Positions 14,966 to 24,317 of a stretch of 34,368 nucleotides of DNA are shown here, piece after piece; the first letter of the stretch is position 1, and each line of letters opens with the position of its first letter. The DNA is from GCA-2746795 sp964643965 (GTDB lineage: Bacteria > Chloroflexota > Anaerolineae > Promineifilales > Promineifilaceae). The notes below the pieces were generated by a model. That model saw only the letters and a program-made list of their open reading frames with translations. It was not told the DNA's origin and made no database searches. The stretch covers positions 1-34,368 of the forward strand of contig CAZXVH010000046.1 of NCBI GenBank assembly GCA_964643965.1, given 5' to 3'. The position numbers were made by a program, and so were the translations under genes.

Positions 14966-17040
14966 TACTTTATGATAACCGGCAAAAAGACAAATATATC
15001 TGTAGGCATCGAAACGATACTGCTCGATTTAGCAAGCAGCCCATCAGTCTGATTACGCGCTTCAATAACAACCGTATACATTTTGTACTTGGTCAAATTC
15101 GTCAAAGTGGCGCTCGTATTTAAACCAACAGAAAAAGAAGTACCTTGCGCGGGCACCGCCGCCCCCGCAGAAGGGGTAACAACAACCTGATACCGAGCCA
15201 ATCCCGGCAATAATGCCGCATCCACCTGCCAATTTAGCACAATTACCGTATCGCCAACCATTGACTGTAGCGCCGTAAATGGAGCAAATTCATCAGCGCC
15301 AACATCTGGTGAAGGGCTTTCATTGCGTGATTGGATGTCTATATCTAATTGCATATTGCTAGTGGCAGCTTTGTTAATGGCCGCCGAACCGTTTGTAAGA
15401 TGATAATCATAATTCGGCGCTCCTGGCGATACAAATCTAGGGTTGCCGCTAAACGAACTAGCGCTACCAGGGAAAGCGCCACCGCCACCCGTGTTTGAAT
15501 TATTACCAAAAAACAGATTGTTGTCCAAAGTAACGGCATTACCGGGTTGGGCGTGAATGGCAAAAGCCCCGGCATATTGCGTATGGTCAGCCACGATACT
15601 GTGAGAAATGGTAGCCGTGCTGCCATTGATGAGTACAATGCCATTACCTTGCATCGGTGATGAGCTAATTTGATTTCGCGCAATAGTCATGTGGACCATA
15701 GAAACGTTGGCTCCATTTACAAAAATTCCACCGCCGCCGCCGACGCCTGATGGGGGTACTTCTACCCGATTGTCGGCAATAATCATGTTTGACAGAAGAA
15801 TTGTGGCATTGCCACTCAAATCTACCCCGCCGCCGCCCGCTGATCCCTGTTTCTCTGATCCGGTCCCTGCTTTGGCAATATTGTTAACAACCCGCACACG
15901 CTCCATGCTAACCTGAGCAGCCCCGGTGGATATCCCGCCACCAATGCCTAGTGAACCAGAAGGCCCCGCATTACGGCCGTTGCCACCTTGTGCTAGATTA
16001 TTATAGAAATCAGAATCAGTCAGGTTTAATGATGATACCTCAGCAAAAACTCCCCCGCCAAAAGCACCGCCTGCATCACCATTGGGAGCATTGCCCCCAA
16101 TCGCCTGATTATCAAAGACATCTAAATGATTAACATTGACGAAACTCCCAATTTGAAAGGCTGCACCGGCGCCCTGTGCATCTGCTCTTTGTCCACCACT
16201 CAAACCAGACCCCATTGAACTACCAGCTAATGACTTGTTACTTTGAAAGATTAAATAATCACCTAATAAAATAGATTGGTAGGTATAAAGGCCGCCACCA
16301 ATAGCAAATCCCCCTCGTTCTGACCCAGTACCACCTCTGGCTTCGTTACCAATAAAAGTAATATGTTCCAATACAGCATTGCTTACCGCGCGTATAGCTA
16401 AGCCACCGCCGCCGGCCGCACCACCGTGAGCAAAATTGTTGTCGGCGCCAATGGCCTTGTTATTTTGAAAGATAATGTTTTTGATGGTAACGGGAACGCG
16501 ATCCACCAACATGCCCCCACCAAAGGCAAATGATTTATTATCATCACTGCTGGAAATACCTTGCTGACGGCCGTTTTGAATTGTAAATCCTTCTAAAAAG
16601 AGAGAGGCTGCATTAGCGTTTGTACCCCAAAAATAGATACCACGACGGCTGTTTTGGCCGTCAATCGTGGTCACATTCTGAGAGGGATCCGCCACCGACC
16701 AATTATTGGTAGTATAGCCACCCCGTATTACGAGATGTTTGTTCCAGATGCAGACAACGGCCGTATCTATTGAGGGCGCACACAGATTGGAGCCAGTATA
16801 AGTACCAGCTGCTACTAAAATCACATCTCCATTATGAGCCAGGTTGACAGCTTGTTGAATTGTTTTACAAGGGGTAGCATCTGCCCCGCAAGAACCGTTG
16901 TCACTGCCAGTGGGGGCAACATGGATAGTGGTGGCAGCGGTCTGCCCAATAGACATGGCACTGCCTAAATTGTTAAATAACATCATGAAGATGAATGTAA
17001 AACCAAGACTTAAACTATATATAATTGTGCTATTTTTCAT
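14965..17040 (-). CDS. Secreted right-handed parallel beta-helix protein with LP-tail
   Basis: The 691-residue protein starts with a signal peptide (hydrophobic residues about 5-28). The segment beginning IHVAPTGSDNGSCGADATPCKTIQQAV is the usual entry into a pectate-lyase-like beta-helix, and many repeated rungs follow with GGG turns, Asn ladders and alternating aliphatic strands to about residue 560. It ends the helix with SPDVGADEF, typical of 'choice-of-anchor Q' proteins. A fibronectin-III-like domain (about 590-680) precedes the C-terminal tail VFLPVIIK, shared in style with two other secreted proteins here. It may bind or modify the exported glycan. AGGT lies 7 nt before the ATG. Confidence 0.82.
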   Translation of the reverse strand: MKNSTIIYSLSLGFTFIFMMLFNNLGSAMSIGQTAATTIHVAPTGSDNGSCGADATPCKTIQQAVNLAHNGDVILVAAGTYTGSNLCAPSIDTAVVCIWNKHLVIRGGYTTNNWSVADPSQNVTTIDGQNSRRGIYFWGTNANAASLFLEGFTIQNGRQQGISSSDDNKSFAFGGGMLVDRVPVTIKNIIFQNNKAIGADNNFAHGGAAGGGGLAIRAVSNAVLEHITFIGNEARGGTGSERGGFAIGGGLYTYQSILLGDYLIFQSNKSLAGSSMGSGLSGGQRADAQGAGAAFQIGSFVNVNHLDVFDNQAIGGNAPNGDAGGAFGGGVFAEVSSLNLTDSDFYNNLAQGGNGRNAGPSGSLGIGGGISTGAAQVSMERVRVVNNIAKAGTGSEKQGSAGGGGVDLSGNATILLSNMIIADNRVEVPPSGVGGGGGIFVNGANVSMVHMTIARNQISSSPMQGNGIVLINGSTATISHSIVADHTQYAGAFAIHAQPGNAVTLDNNLFFGNNSNTGGGGAFPGSASSFSGNPRFVSPGAPNYDYHLTNGSAAINKAATSNMQLDIDIQSRNESPSPDVGADEFAPFTALQSMVGDTVIVLNWQVDAALLPGLARYQVVVTPSAGAAVPAQGTSFSVGLNTSATLTNLTKYKMYTVVIEARNQTDGLLAKSSSIVSMPTDIFVFLPVIIK

Positions 17041-17312
17041 AATTTACCTATCCCATTTTATGCCGAAGCAATAACGTGACGACCATTTTGTCACTTATCT
17101 GAGCATATAGGGATTTGTCATTAGCGTAAATAAGAAATAGTAGCCATGCAAATTATCAACGCCATTCACGCCATTCTCGCATCAGCTGCAAATCTGAACA
17201 ATTTGCCACTGCATAGTAAAATAACAAACAAAATCAGGTCAATACTAAAAATAGGTGTAGTAATGAATTGTTCACGGATCACATCCTTACCTGGACTACG
17301 CAGCATCACACT
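17041..17312. other. Intergenic region inside the polysaccharide locus
   Basis: This 272-bp space is the largest break in the minus-strand cluster. It is A/T-rich, holds no open frame I trust, and contains a weak dyad GTGAC...GTCAC near 17077-17095. It could carry an internal promoter for the beta-helix gene, but no convincing -35/-10 pair stands out. Confidence 0.4.
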
Positions 17313-18812
17313 TTATGTATGTATCAAGGTGTTGCTTGAAATTTCACCTCGTCTATATCTCTTGCCGCGACGATAAGTAACAAACTCTTTTACGCTCAAA
17401 CAAATTACCAATAAAGGAATCCAATCAAACGGCGTCGAAAAACGATCATAATCTGCTAAGGTCAATGAATGAGCCAGAATAACAGCGATATAGCTCAGGC
17501 TTAAGGGCATCAGTGCCGGGTTGATATGGGGTAAGTATCTGAAGAAAAATAGGGTGAGGATAAAAGAAAAAATGAAGGCTGTGAATAAGATGGGGCGAAA
17601 GATTTGGAGATAGGCGCTGCCAATCAGCGCCCAATAAGAGTTAACAGGACTATCAGCGCGAGATTCCATATAGGTACTACTTGAATCACCATAAAAAGAT
17701 TGATTGGCTTTATGTATCTGACTGACATCATCTATTAGCTTATCAAACCAGTTTCGCACATTGATACGTGCGTTCCAATCATCAGGTAATATAGGATATC
17801 CACCAAAGTTCAGGACAGCACTCCAAATCTCGGAGAAAAAAGCCTCAGGATGATCATCTATTTGCTCTTTTAAGAGTACACCAGCCAGTTGATCTGCCCT
17901 TACAATGCCTTCCTGGTATCTCATCTCCGCAAGAAATTTGTATATTGTCCCCGCATATTCTGAGTTAAAGCTATTGTTAATATTATGGGTTTTTATAGAA
18001 GGCAAAGATGTATCTATCAGATTGTGTTCTGCCATATACGCAAGCATATTGAGATTTGTATTATGTGTAAACAGAGAAACATGACCGTATGTTTTGTAAT
18101 TTCGCCAGAGCCAGGGAGCAAATACAAGTAGGCCACCAATCATAACCCCGGCCAATAAATAATGAACCCGTTTATCAATTATTTGTGCGTATAATTGGCG
18201 CGGATAATGAAATGAAAGTTGTCGCCAGGTAACAAAAACAATCATAGGTAGACAAAAAAACAGGCCATTAGCCCGTGTCAACATACATAAACTCGCTGTA
18301 ATCCCCAACAAGAAGCCTAACCACCAACCTGGTTGATTCCTCAGGCAATAAAGCGCGACGGAAGTAAAACCTAGTAAGGTAAACAGAAACATCGTTTCTG
18401 ACATCACCAAATGCTCATACAACAGATAAACAGGATTAAGCGATAAAAAAAGCCCCATAACAACAGCGATAGCATAGGAACGGTGCATCCAGCCGATGAG
18501 TATGCCTAAAACAACTGTTCCCAAACCTAATAGGGATTGCGCGAGAACGATATTTACCGCGTTTAAAGGAGCATAAATACGAAGAAGAACCAGAAAGAGT
18601 GGGTAAATTGGCAGCCGCCAATCACCTAAAGAGTGGTAACTAAAACGAGCGTACTTATAAATATCCTCACTGATGGCCAGATAGTCCCAAGAATCCGCAG
18701 TAAGCATAATGGGAGAGCGGACGAACAATAGACTTCGGATACCAATGGCGACAAGCATCAAGAATAGGGTAGTAGCCACTATGACTTTCCCTGATTGATT
18801 AGATCTATTCAT
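17313..18812 (-). CDS. Membrane glycosyltransferase, GT-C fold (ArnT/PMT-like)
   Basis: The 499-residue protein has roughly ten or more hydrophobic segments. The first extracytoplasmic loop carries the acidic motif ADSWDYLAIS (D40, D43), placed as in GT-C enzymes that use polyprenyl-phosphate sugars. SLNPVYLLYEHLVMSETMFLFTLL is also typical of this superfamily. A long hydrophilic loop spans about residues 250-390. It likely transfers a sugar from a lipid carrier on the outer face, which would modify an exported glycan or a protein. It begins 1 nt after the upstream methyltransferase gene, so it is in the operon. Base composition is visibly A/T-rich compared with the flanks. Confidence 0.78.
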   Translation of the reverse strand: MNRSNQSGKVIVATTLFLMLVAIGIRSLLFVRSPIMLTADSWDYLAISEDIYKYARFSYHSLGDWRLPIYPLFLVLLRIYAPLNAVNIVLAQSLLGLGTVVLGILIGWMHRSYAIAVVMGLFLSLNPVYLLYEHLVMSETMFLFTLLGFTSVALYCLRNQPGWWLGFLLGITASLCMLTRANGLFFCLPMIVFVTWRQLSFHYPRQLYAQIIDKRVHYLLAGVMIGGLLVFAPWLWRNYKTYGHVSLFTHNTNLNMLAYMAEHNLIDTSLPSIKTHNINNSFNSEYAGTIYKFLAEMRYQEGIVRADQLAGVLLKEQIDDHPEAFFSEIWSAVLNFGGYPILPDDWNARINVRNWFDKLIDDVSQIHKANQSFYGDSSSTYMESRADSPVNSYWALIGSAYLQIFRPILFTAFIFSFILTLFFFRYLPHINPALMPLSLSYIAVILAHSLTLADYDRFSTPFDWIPLLVICLSVKEFVTYRRGKRYRRGEISSNTLIHT

Positions 18813-18813
18813 A

Positions 18814-19485
18814 TCAGCGTCGTACTTGCATGAGTCTTAACCCACCCCAGCGGATACGAGAGCCATCCTCAGCTTCCTGGTAGGTGACTTCACGGGTCAG
18901 TGTACCAAAATCCACAACCTGATCGGCATGTTTATCGGCAAAATCTTGCAGGCCGCGAGCAACATCGGGGAAGAGGCTGTCATGAAAGAGCAGGTAGGCG
19001 TTGTTGGCAACATACGGCAGCACACCATTGGCATCTCGCACCACACCGTTGTAGCTGTGGTCTCCATCAATAAGAACAAAATCGAATAAGCCGCCGGCCG
19101 CTTCCACTGCTTTGGGTAATATAGCGGGTGAATAGCCAGTGAGAAGGGTGGTTCGATGTTCTAATTTAGCCCAATGTTCGGAGGTGATTTTGGGGGTAGG
19201 GTCTACGCAGACAAGTTTGCCGTCACTGCCTAGAGCATCCAGGGCGGCAGCCACAACCAGGGCCGAACCACCCTGAAAGGTGCCAATTTCTAAATAGCGT
19301 GAGGGGCGCAATGTAAAGGTTAAGGTGTATACCAGCAGGCGTTCGGCGCGAGACATCCAGACCGGCGCCCATTGAATGACTTCTAAGGCTGCGGGATTAA
19401 ACTCTGAAGCAAACGAGGTGACATCATAAACATCTACATTTGCTTCGTTAACTCGCAACGTGTTTTTTGGTTTACGCGAAAACAT
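18814..19485 (-). CDS. Class I SAM-dependent methyltransferase (Methyltransf_24-like)
   Basis: The 223-residue protein has the SAM-binding motif I YLEIGTFQGGSAL (about 64-76), the acidic strand KLVCVDPTPK (90-99) and FDFVLIDGDHSYNGVVRD (134-151), which is characteristic of the Methyltransf_24/cephalosporin-hydroxylase-like group often found in glycan clusters. HDS at 168-170 follows. It should be a cytosolic O-methyltransferase acting on a sugar or lipid-linked glycan, though substrate is not evident. AAGGAA lies upstream of the ATG. It sits 26 nt after the other methyltransferase gene and 1 nt before the GT-C gene. Confidence 0.85.
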   Translation of the reverse strand: MFSRKPKNTLRVNEANVDVYDVTSFASEFNPAALEVIQWAPVWMSRAERLLVYTLTFTLRPSRYLEIGTFQGGSALVVAAALDALGSDGKLVCVDPTPKITSEHWAKLEHRTTLLTGYSPAILPKAVEAAGGLFDFVLIDGDHSYNGVVRDANGVLPYVANNAYLLFHDSLFPDVARGLQDFADKHADQVVDFGTLTREVTYQEAEDGSRIRWGGLRLMQVRR

Positions 19486-19511
19486 GATTTGTGTTCCTTT
19501 AGCAAATTATT

Positions 19512-20306
19512 TTACTGAATGTAGTAAGTGTAACTGATCCAGGCGGGGCCAGCCCAGCCATCTTGTTGAATATCTTTGAGGTGATGGCCCGCATTTTGCA
19601 CTATCTGCTCGATTTCTTCTTTGGAAATAGCATACATTTCCATGCGGGGCTGAAACGGTTGGGGCACGGCCGTTTCTGGTGGCTGCAACCGATTTTTAGC
19701 GCGTACATAAAGATTGTTAAAACGTTGGATAAGGGGAACCGGCCGTTTGCGTTGAGGCGCTTCTGGCATGATAACAGGGGGGGGTGGGAGCGGCTCCGCC
19801 AATTCTGAGGGAATTTGAAAAACCAGCACCCCCCCTGGCGCTAAGATACGCAAAAATTCTTGGATGTAACGGCGGGCATAGTCAGGGCGCATGTGTTGCA
19901 GCACAATAACTGAGTAAATAAAATCAAAGGTATTATCTGCAAATAAGGTTAAATCATCTTTGTCATTAACATGATACTGACAGCGTTCGCCATACTTGTT
20001 AAATTGACGCGCTTTCTCAATCATGGAGGGGGCAATGTCAACGCCATCACACGCTTCAAAATGAAGGCATAACGCTTGGGTAAGCCGCCCAATACCACAA
20101 CCAAAATCAAGCGCCCGCCCAGTTTTTAACGAGACGCCTAAGGAAGAAACATGGGTTAACTGCTCCGCGATTTCCCGTTCTCCTTTTTGGAAAAATGCTT
20201 CCGCGTTCCAGCCCCGCCCTTTTAATTCCGGCACCGTTAAAATAGCCCACATGGGGTCTTCTTCACCATAAGTATGCCAATGTTTTTGTAGTTCTTTTAA
20301 GTCCAT
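19512..20306 (-). CDS. Class I SAM-dependent methyltransferase (Methyltransf_11/25 type)
   Basis: The 264-residue protein shows motif I ALDFGCGIGRLTQAL (about 65-79), the acidic GVDIAPSMIEKAR, and FDFIYSVIVLQHM followed by LAPGGVLVFQIP, the standard order for this family. A Pro-rich linker and a helical RFNNLYVRAKNRL segment precede the C-terminus. I chose the ATG at 20306 (MDLKELQKHW); a TTG at 20321 in the same frame is an alternative. GAGAGGAT just before the ATG is SD-like but closely spaced. It probably methylates a sugar or caps the growing chain, as methyltransferases do in some ABC-exported O-antigens. Confidence 0.85.
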   Translation of the reverse strand: MDLKELQKHWHTYGEEDPMWAILTVPELKGRGWNAEAFFQKGEREIAEQLTHVSSLGVSLKTGRALDFGCGIGRLTQALCLHFEACDGVDIAPSMIEKARQFNKYGERCQYHVNDKDDLTLFADNTFDFIYSVIVLQHMRPDYARRYIQEFLRILAPGGVLVFQIPSELAEPLPPPPVIMPEAPQRKRPVPLIQRFNNLYVRAKNRLQPPETAVPQPFQPRMEMYAISKEEIEQIVQNAGHHLKDIQQDGWAGPAWISYTYYIQ

Positions 20307-20435
20307 ATCCTCTCTTCTCAATAATTCCAGATTGTTTTTTCCGACGATTTCTTCGCATACGCTGAATGGAGATGAATGACTGATAGGTCTCTCTTATCAG
20401 GCTGATGTTACTCCAAAAGGGATAATTGCCAACAA

Positions 20436-23006
20436 TCAGGGATCAGACGTGATTTGTATCCAGTCGATCAGAAAACCTAATTCCCGCAGATCGTTGTTGA
20501 TTTGCAACTCCGCTGGCACGAAGGTTTCGCTATTAAAGCGCAGTAGGGATTGTGTTTGCTGCCCGCCAGAATCTGGAACCTGAAACGTGTAGGTCCGCCA
20601 GGACTCATCGGGGATGAAACGGCCAATTTCTAAATCATCGAGGGTGACGATAACGGCCGTTTCTGGCACACCTTCAGGTCGATAAATCATGGCACGCACG
20701 GCAATGGTCATGGGGACATGGGGGGTAGACGGAGGCAAGGCCACCGTCGCCTCTCCTGTTGTCCAACGCATGGTAGGACCTTCAAGCAAAGGCTCTTTGT
20801 AATAAAAGCCATCCTCAATGTAAGCCGCATCTAAGGCGCCAATGTCAATTTCAAGGTCTGTCTCGTTAATGAGCACTGAGTCGCTGACAATATCATAAAT
20901 CTCAATGCCGTAATAAGCCGTTTGCACTACAGAGGGGAACTCATCAAATGTATTCATGAGCATTTGCAAAGCAAACGGGATCATCGTTACCGGCTGCAAG
21001 GTCACGTTTTCACGTAAGGCGGGGTTGATGGGTTCTACCGCTAACAGTTGTAACGGCCGTTTCTGTGCTGTTGCCTGCGCCATGAGATCATTGAAAAACG
21101 GCCGTATCTCATCCTCCTCACCCCGAATAATGGCAATATCATGTCCAAAGATAAATCGTAATGGCGTACCAAATCTATCCGCAAAATCTGATGATGTTGA
21201 TTCATTGATAACAATAATCGCATTCGGGTCAAGCAGCGCATTCAACTCGGTCAGCTGCGCAATTGCGCCTTTAAAATCTTGCTGAGGCAAAACGAAGCGG
21301 GCTTGAAATAACAGTCCAGCGATTAAAATAAGCGCTAACAATGTGCCTGTGACGCGGGCAGCCTTAAACTGACGCGCCCGAAAAACCACCAAAATCGCCA
21401 CCGCCGCATAAATCATCAACATCGGAATAACAATAGGCACATAACGGCGCATGGCATAAATATGATAAGGCGTATTAAAGATGCGATAAACGTATTGCAC
21501 GATGGTTAGAATGCCCACGCTTAAAAATAAGCCATACCGAAACCATGACTGGGTAACAATAATCCAAGCCAATCCGGCCGTTGCCAAGACCAGACCCAAA
21601 GGCGTGAGATACCAACCCATGCGCAGCCAGTTTTGACCATTTAACTGGGGAACCTGATTACCGGCCGGCCAGGAAGTATAATAACGGATGGGTTCTAAAA
21701 CAGGTCGCAAAAAATAAGCGTAAAGACTCACCATTATCACGAGCAGGGCGAAAAACCAACGTATTTTAGGCGAATGGATGAGACGGCGAAAATCATTGCT
21801 GCTTACCCAGCCCAGCCGCCAAATAACAAATGCCCCGCTTATTACCAAAATACCAACTATGCCACCGCCTACCAAGAACGAAGAACGACTGAGCGAGCGG
21901 AAGATGCTGCTATATGTATTCCACGTGTAAGGCCAGTTGAGCAACACGGCTGAAAGCAGGGCGTGGCTTAACATTAAGCCAAACGATAGCGCAAACAAAG
22001 TCCAGCCTTTTGACCATCGTTTTTGCCACCAACAAATGCCGAGCGCCAGCAACACAAGCAAGATGACAACAGGCAGGTCAATTCGCGTCAGCAGGGCGGC
22101 GCCGATGGTGAAGCCACCCAAAAGTCCCCAGGCGGCATCGACATTTATATCGTCCCACAATTTCTGGAAAGCCCACAAACCTGTGAAAATTAACAGCAAG
22201 GTTAATGGTTCCGTGGTGGGATAACGGGCAAAAAAAATGTGGGTCGGGGTTATGCCTAACAGGAGGGTGGCTAACAACGCTATCTGGCGGTCAAAAAGTT
22301 GACGGCTTAGTAGGTAAATGGCCGTTAAGCCCAATACCGCCCACAAGGGCGTCACTAATAAACCGCCATAGAGTCCGGCTAAGCCAATGCCCACTGCAAT
22401 TAAAACAGGATGAAAGGGGAAAAATTGTGGGATAATTCGGGCTGGATCGTGATCATCAATATACCAGCCCACAAATTGCAAATAACGTGTTTGCCAGTGT
22501 GATGGCTGTTCACGCAAGGTAACATCCGCATAAGGGCGCAAAGAGGATACCCACTCATCATGTAGTATAAAATCGCCAGTTTGCGCGAGGGTGGCCCCTA
22601 TATTCATGTACCCCCCGGCATCTCCTCCGCCCAAAACAAATTCGTGCGGCCGAAAATAGATAACGGCAAAGACAAACAAGAGGATGACCAGAGCCGTTTC
22701 ATACCAGGTAAGGGGGAGAAAGCGCGGGAACGTAAACGGCCGTTGCCACCAAACCACACCGCCCGCCACCGCTAACAGCATAACAGCTAGAATGGTCAAC
22801 GAAAAAGCGCCAAAAGAAGCCAGCAGTACCCCAAACCACCCCACCAAAACTACCAAGCCAACAAGCGCCACAAAAACGGCTTCCAACCAATCAATACGGG
22901 AACGCTCGGTTTGACGTTTGTTCCATACCAACAAAGAAACAACAAAGCCAATAATTAAGCTAAAAGTAAAAAAGAAAACAGCAAAGTAATTCAAAGGCAG
23001 GATCAT
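20436..23006 (-). CDS. Large membrane glycosyltransferase-like protein with exported C-terminal domain
   Basis: The 856-residue protein has about 13 hydrophobic segments up to residue 575, then a hydrophilic extracytoplasmic region of about 280 residues. The first large loop contains EFVLGGGDAGGYMNIGATLAQTGDF (D129), in the position of the GT-C acidic catalytic motif. The topology resembles the ArnT/PMT superfamily (GT39/GT83). The C-terminal region ends with a beta-rich segment (PETAVIVTLDDLEIGRFIPDESWRTYTFQVP...) that looks like a carbohydrate-binding jelly roll. A role in adding a lipid-carried sugar outside the membrane is plausible. It lies 53 nt downstream of the Wzt-like gene. Confidence 0.75.
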   Translation of the reverse strand: MILPLNYFAVFFFTFSLIIGFVVSLLVWNKRQTERSRIDWLEAVFVALVGLVVLVGWFGVLLASFGAFSLTILAVMLLAVAGGVVWWQRPFTFPRFLPLTWYETALVILLFVFAVIYFRPHEFVLGGGDAGGYMNIGATLAQTGDFILHDEWVSSLRPYADVTLREQPSHWQTRYLQFVGWYIDDHDPARIIPQFFPFHPVLIAVGIGLAGLYGGLLVTPLWAVLGLTAIYLLSRQLFDRQIALLATLLLGITPTHIFFARYPTTEPLTLLLIFTGLWAFQKLWDDINVDAAWGLLGGFTIGAALLTRIDLPVVILLVLLALGICWWQKRWSKGWTLFALSFGLMLSHALLSAVLLNWPYTWNTYSSIFRSLSRSSFLVGGGIVGILVISGAFVIWRLGWVSSNDFRRLIHSPKIRWFFALLVIMVSLYAYFLRPVLEPIRYYTSWPAGNQVPQLNGQNWLRMGWYLTPLGLVLATAGLAWIIVTQSWFRYGLFLSVGILTIVQYVYRIFNTPYHIYAMRRYVPIVIPMLMIYAAVAILVVFRARQFKAARVTGTLLALILIAGLLFQARFVLPQQDFKGAIAQLTELNALLDPNAIIVINESTSSDFADRFGTPLRFIFGHDIAIIRGEEDEIRPFFNDLMAQATAQKRPLQLLAVEPINPALRENVTLQPVTMIPFALQMLMNTFDEFPSVVQTAYYGIEIYDIVSDSVLINETDLEIDIGALDAAYIEDGFYYKEPLLEGPTMRWTTGEATVALPPSTPHVPMTIAVRAMIYRPEGVPETAVIVTLDDLEIGRFIPDESWRTYTFQVPDSGGQQTQSLLRFNSETFVPAELQINNDLRELGFLIDWIQITSDP

Positions 23007-23059
23007 AAATAGTGGCGTCCAGAGCGAGTACTGGCAGGGAATAACAAGAAGATATACGG

Positions 23060-24289
23060 TTAGGACATATTATCCGCAATCGACCAGGTTGCTGGAATAT
23101 CCACAATCCCCCAATACGCTTCAGTTCCCCCCACCATCACCCGAAACGGATACGCTTCCTTGTGATAATCATACGTAAATGACATGCGGCTATCATGCAC
23201 AGCGACAGTCATCGTATATTTTGCCGGTAACAGGGGCAGCTTGTCGATACGGTAACGCACAACTCCCTCCCCCATGATGGTGCCCATGTTCATCTGGGCC
23301 TGACGATTATTGGGGCTGGTAATCACCACACCATCCTGAGTATGAATAGCCAGGCCAAATTCAGGGTCTTCAACGGGTCTATGCGCGATATAATGCATTT
23401 CGACTATCAGCGGTTGCCCAGTTTGAAATTCGTTTCGTTCTTGATTCTGAGCATCATACATGTGAACGGCCGTGATCTCAACTTCACCATTTCCAAACCG
23501 TTCAAAATCTTTGTTCTGTAACCAAAGTTTAGAAGAAGGTTCAGCGACATGCCCTGAAGCAGCATATAATTCGGCAACTTCCTCAGTCGGCCCCACTGCT
23601 TGCATCTCACCTTTTTCCAGCCAAACCAAATTTGTAGACAACCGGCGCATCATCTCTAAATTGTGACTAACCAATAAAATCGTGACGCCTCGTTCCTTCA
23701 TCTCATATATTCGGTCGATACACTTTATCTGAAAAAGACTATCTCCCACCGCCAAAATTTCATCAATTATCAAAATCTCAGGGTCCACATGTATAGAAAC
23801 ACTAAAGCCAAGACGCATATACATACCTGATGAGTAATGCTTCACAGGCATATCTATAAAATCACTCAATTCTGAGAACGCCACAATATCATCAAATTTG
23901 CTCTCAATATAAGCCTTGCTCAACCCCAATAAAGAGCCATTGAGAAAGATATTTTCTCGTCCCGTCAGATCGGGATGAAAGCCAGCGCCTAATTCCAAAA
24001 GAGCACTGACCCGGCCACCGATAATAACGCGACCATTTGTAGGCCGAAAAATTCCAGTAGTTAACTTAAGCGCCGTGCTTTTACCGCTGCCATTTCGCCC
24101 CACAAGACCCACACATTGACCAGGCATCACATCAAAGCTAACATCACGCAAAGCCCATAAAAAACCCATTTGCCCCACATCTGATTTGCGCCGGAAAGCC
24201 GAGGTAACCGTTTCCAAGATGGTTTGCGGTTTCTCAGGTGAAAAAACAAAACGCTTACTCACATTCTCAAAACGAATAATCGGATCCAT
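23060..24289 (-). CDS. ABC transporter ATPase for polysaccharide export (Wzt-like)
   Basis: The 409-residue protein has a complete nucleotide-binding domain: Walker A GRNGSGKST (about 64-72), LELGAGFHPDLTGRENIFLNG typical of Wzt/TagH, signature YSSGM (152-156), Walker B ILIIDE (172-177) and the H-loop SHN (208-210). Residues from about 250 form a beta-rich extension like the Wzt C-terminal domain, which in some O-antigen systems recognises the modified chain end. A GTG at 24295 is possible, but AGG lies 8 nt before the ATG at 24289, so I start there. Its permease partner is encoded at 6181-7041. Confidence 0.92.
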   Translation of the reverse strand: MDPIIRFENVSKRFVFSPEKPQTILETVTSAFRRKSDVGQMGFLWALRDVSFDVMPGQCVGLVGRNGSGKSTALKLTTGIFRPTNGRVIIGGRVSALLELGAGFHPDLTGRENIFLNGSLLGLSKAYIESKFDDIVAFSELSDFIDMPVKHYSSGMYMRLGFSVSIHVDPEILIIDEILAVGDSLFQIKCIDRIYEMKERGVTILLVSHNLEMMRRLSTNLVWLEKGEMQAVGPTEEVAELYAASGHVAEPSSKLWLQNKDFERFGNGEVEITAVHMYDAQNQERNEFQTGQPLIVEMHYIAHRPVEDPEFGLAIHTQDGVVITSPNNRQAQMNMGTIMGEGVVRYRIDKLPLLPAKYTMTVAVHDSRMSFTYDYHKEAYPFRVMVGGTEAYWGIVDIPATWSIADNMS

Positions 24290-24317
24290 AGCCACTACCT
24301 AAAATTGCACCACTTTA

